Shown piece by piece: positions 62,875-64,000 of a DNA stretch of 64,000 nt. The translations under genes and the position numbers were made by a program. The DNA is taken from assembly GCF_013522705.1 (NCBI RefSeq), contig NZ_JAAMRE010000003.1, positions 124,001 through 188,000 on the forward strand, read 5' to 3'. How positions within the stretch are numbered: position 1 is the stretch's first letter; every line of letters begins with the position of its first letter. The stretch is from Pseudomonas lurida. GTDB lineage: Bacteria > Pseudomonadota > Gammaproteobacteria > Pseudomonadales > Pseudomonadaceae. The notes beneath the pieces are model-generated. The model was given only the letters and a program-made list of their open reading frames with translations. It searched no databases and was not told the origin of the DNA.

Positions 62875-63898
62875 ACAACTGACGGATCAGGCTCGGCGTG
62901 CTGCCGGTCCAGCGCTTGAAGGCGCGGCGGAAATTGGCCGCGTCGTTGAAGTTCAGATACGCCGCCACCTCATCGTTGCTGTAACCCTTGACCTGATACA
63001 GGTGCAAGGCCACCTGTTTGCGCACGCGGTCGACCTGTTCCTGAAAACCGGTGGCGTGTTTGTGCAGTTTGCGCTTGAGGGTCGCCGGGCTCATGGCGAA
63101 CGCCTGCGCCGCCTGTTCCAGGTTGGGCGGCTGGCGCACCTGATCGCGTAGATAATCGTAGAGGCAGTCGAGAAAACTGTCGGCGAAGCCCAGCTGGTCG
63201 ATCTGTGCGCGGGCCTGTTGACGCGCAACCTGAGCGGCGGTGGCCGAGGCGCCGGGCCAGGCCTGCGCCAGGTACTCGCGGGGGATGCACAGCATGTCCA
63301 GGGGGCGTGCGAAGCGGGTGTCTTCGCCCAGGTGCACCCAATACTGCTCGACGTAGCGCGGCTCGTCGTGGCTCAAACTGCAGGCCCAGGGCAGGCGCTG
63401 GCCGCTGAGCCATTGGCTCATGGCAACCAGCGAAGTCATGCTGGCCTCGAGCAGAAAGCGCCAGTGCTCGCCCGCCCCGCAACTGTCCTGCCAATACAGG
63501 TAGGCGTGGTGTTCGTCCAACTCCAGATGCAGCGCTACCAGCGGGCTGAGCAGCACCTGCAACTGGATCAGTACCTCCAGCGCCTGGTGCAGGTTCTGCG
63601 CATGGCCCAGGGCGTGGCTGGCGGCGCCGTAGTAACCGGGCAACAGGCGTTGGCCGAACAGAAAACTGCTGTCGTCGGCGTCGAGCAACCTGCGGCTGTT
63701 GCCGATCAATCCCAGAAATTGCTGCGGGCTCAAACGCGCGTTGCCGGCCAGGATGTCTTCGTGGAACAAGCCGGTACCGCGCAGCAGGCGATGGCTGTCG
63801 ATGTCCCGCGACAAAGCCAGGTCGATCAGCGTGGCGGGTTGATAGTGCCCAGGGATGAAGCGGCTGTCGCTTTCATACCAGCGGGTTTTGATCGCCAT
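62861..63898 (-). CDS. AraC-family regulator (OruR/ArgR-like long type)
   Basis: 345 residues from ATG 63898, one base after the upstream gene's stop (TGACATG); a GTG at 63907 is in frame but would overlap. An N-terminal arabinose-binding-like domain (about 20-200) precedes the AraC helix-turn-helix pair (AQAFAMSPATLKRKLHK and VAAYLNFNDAANFRRAFKRW). Tight coupling to the upstream gene suggests it regulates that gene's pathway. Confidence 0.88.
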   Translation of the reverse strand: MAIKTRWYESDSRFIPGHYQPATLIDLALSRDIDSHRLLRGTGLFHEDILAGNARLSPQQFLGLIGNSRRLLDADDSSFLFGQRLLPGYYGAASHALGHAQNLHQALEVLIQLQVLLSPLVALHLELDEHHAYLYWQDSCGAGEHWRFLLEASMTSLVAMSQWLSGQRLPWACSLSHDEPRYVEQYWVHLGEDTRFARPLDMLCIPREYLAQAWPGASATAAQVARQQARAQIDQLGFADSFLDCLYDYLRDQVRQPPNLEQAAQAFAMSPATLKRKLHKHATGFQEQVDRVRKQVALHLYQVKGYSNDEVAAYLNFNDAANFRRAFKRWTGSTPSLIRQLFNSR

Positions 63899-63899
63899 G

Positions 63900-64000
63900 T
63901 CAGGCACTTTTCGCCAGGGGTTGCTTGGCCTTGGCCAAGGCCAGGTTAAGGCGTTTGAGCAGGTCGTGGGGTGGCTCGTCCAGGGCCATCACCACCGCCG
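63900..64000 (-). CDS. C-terminal end of an unidentified protein
   Basis: The frame enters from the right edge and ends in TGA at 63900; about 32 codons are visible (ALDEPPHDLLKRLNLALAKA, then KQPLAKSA). Too little to name. It is directly upstream of, and co-transcribed with, the AraC regulator. Confidence 0.65.
   Translation of the reverse strand, partial: AVVMALDEPPHDLLKRLNLALAKAKQPLAKSA

Overview
The window is chromosomal DNA of a fluorescent Pseudomonas, most likely the P. fluorescens group. This rests on high GC with strong third-position bias, Pseudomonas REP-type palindromes between genes, and gene content: a RsbQ-like hydrolase, MddA, a DUF6124 protein, DHCW-cupin, and PCu(A)C/SCO with DUF2946. 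No rRNA, tRNA, CRISPR array, transposase or phage module was recognised.

Layout. 1-8536: the end of a TonB-dependent receptor, a sigma-54 activator, and a six-gene glycerol-type ABC importer behind a clear -24/-12 promoter with a cluster of TGTTCA/TGAACA sites. 8886-12514: a haem-oxygenase-like di-iron enzyme, a SAM methyltransferase and a zinc alcohol dehydrogenase. 12597-20203: transporters each paired with a regulator (MFS/ArsR, SBF-like/AraC), a lone pilin-like protein, SotB and glutaminase. 20241-25562: small Pseudomonas proteins, methanethiol methyltransferase, the carboxy(nor)spermidine pair and a DUF2268 protein. 25576-36904: a diguanylate cyclase, MetE, DUF1624 and DUF924 genes on either side of a Zur-like box, a GST, a creatininase-family enzyme and two divergent L,D-transpeptidases. 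37072-44363: a P-loop kinase, a RsbQ hydrolase with a PAS histidine kinase, a TPM protein, two acetyltransferases, a DUF488/dual-OB pair and a cupin. 44406-46056: copper delivery genes.

46674-51731 holds the most striking gene: a 1685-residue toxin-like protein with a perfect hrp box (GGAACC-N15-CCACACA) just upstream, so very probably a HrpL-controlled type III effector. It has two N-terminal repeat units, a DUF6543-like region, a papain/transglutaminase-like Cys-His-Asp set and a CheD/CNF1-like Cys-His motif. 51959-56080 is a run of small stress-type genes (hemerythrin, PLDc_N, PfpI, DUF4142, HhH, DUF72).

56120-56702 is a second unusual unit: a lux-box palindrome at activator spacing before a two-gene operon encoding an 83-residue protein and an orphan acyl carrier protein. 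57057-64000: a hydrolase, NudK, a monooxygenase/amidohydrolase/YcaC operon, a LysR and an AraC regulator, and the end of one more gene.
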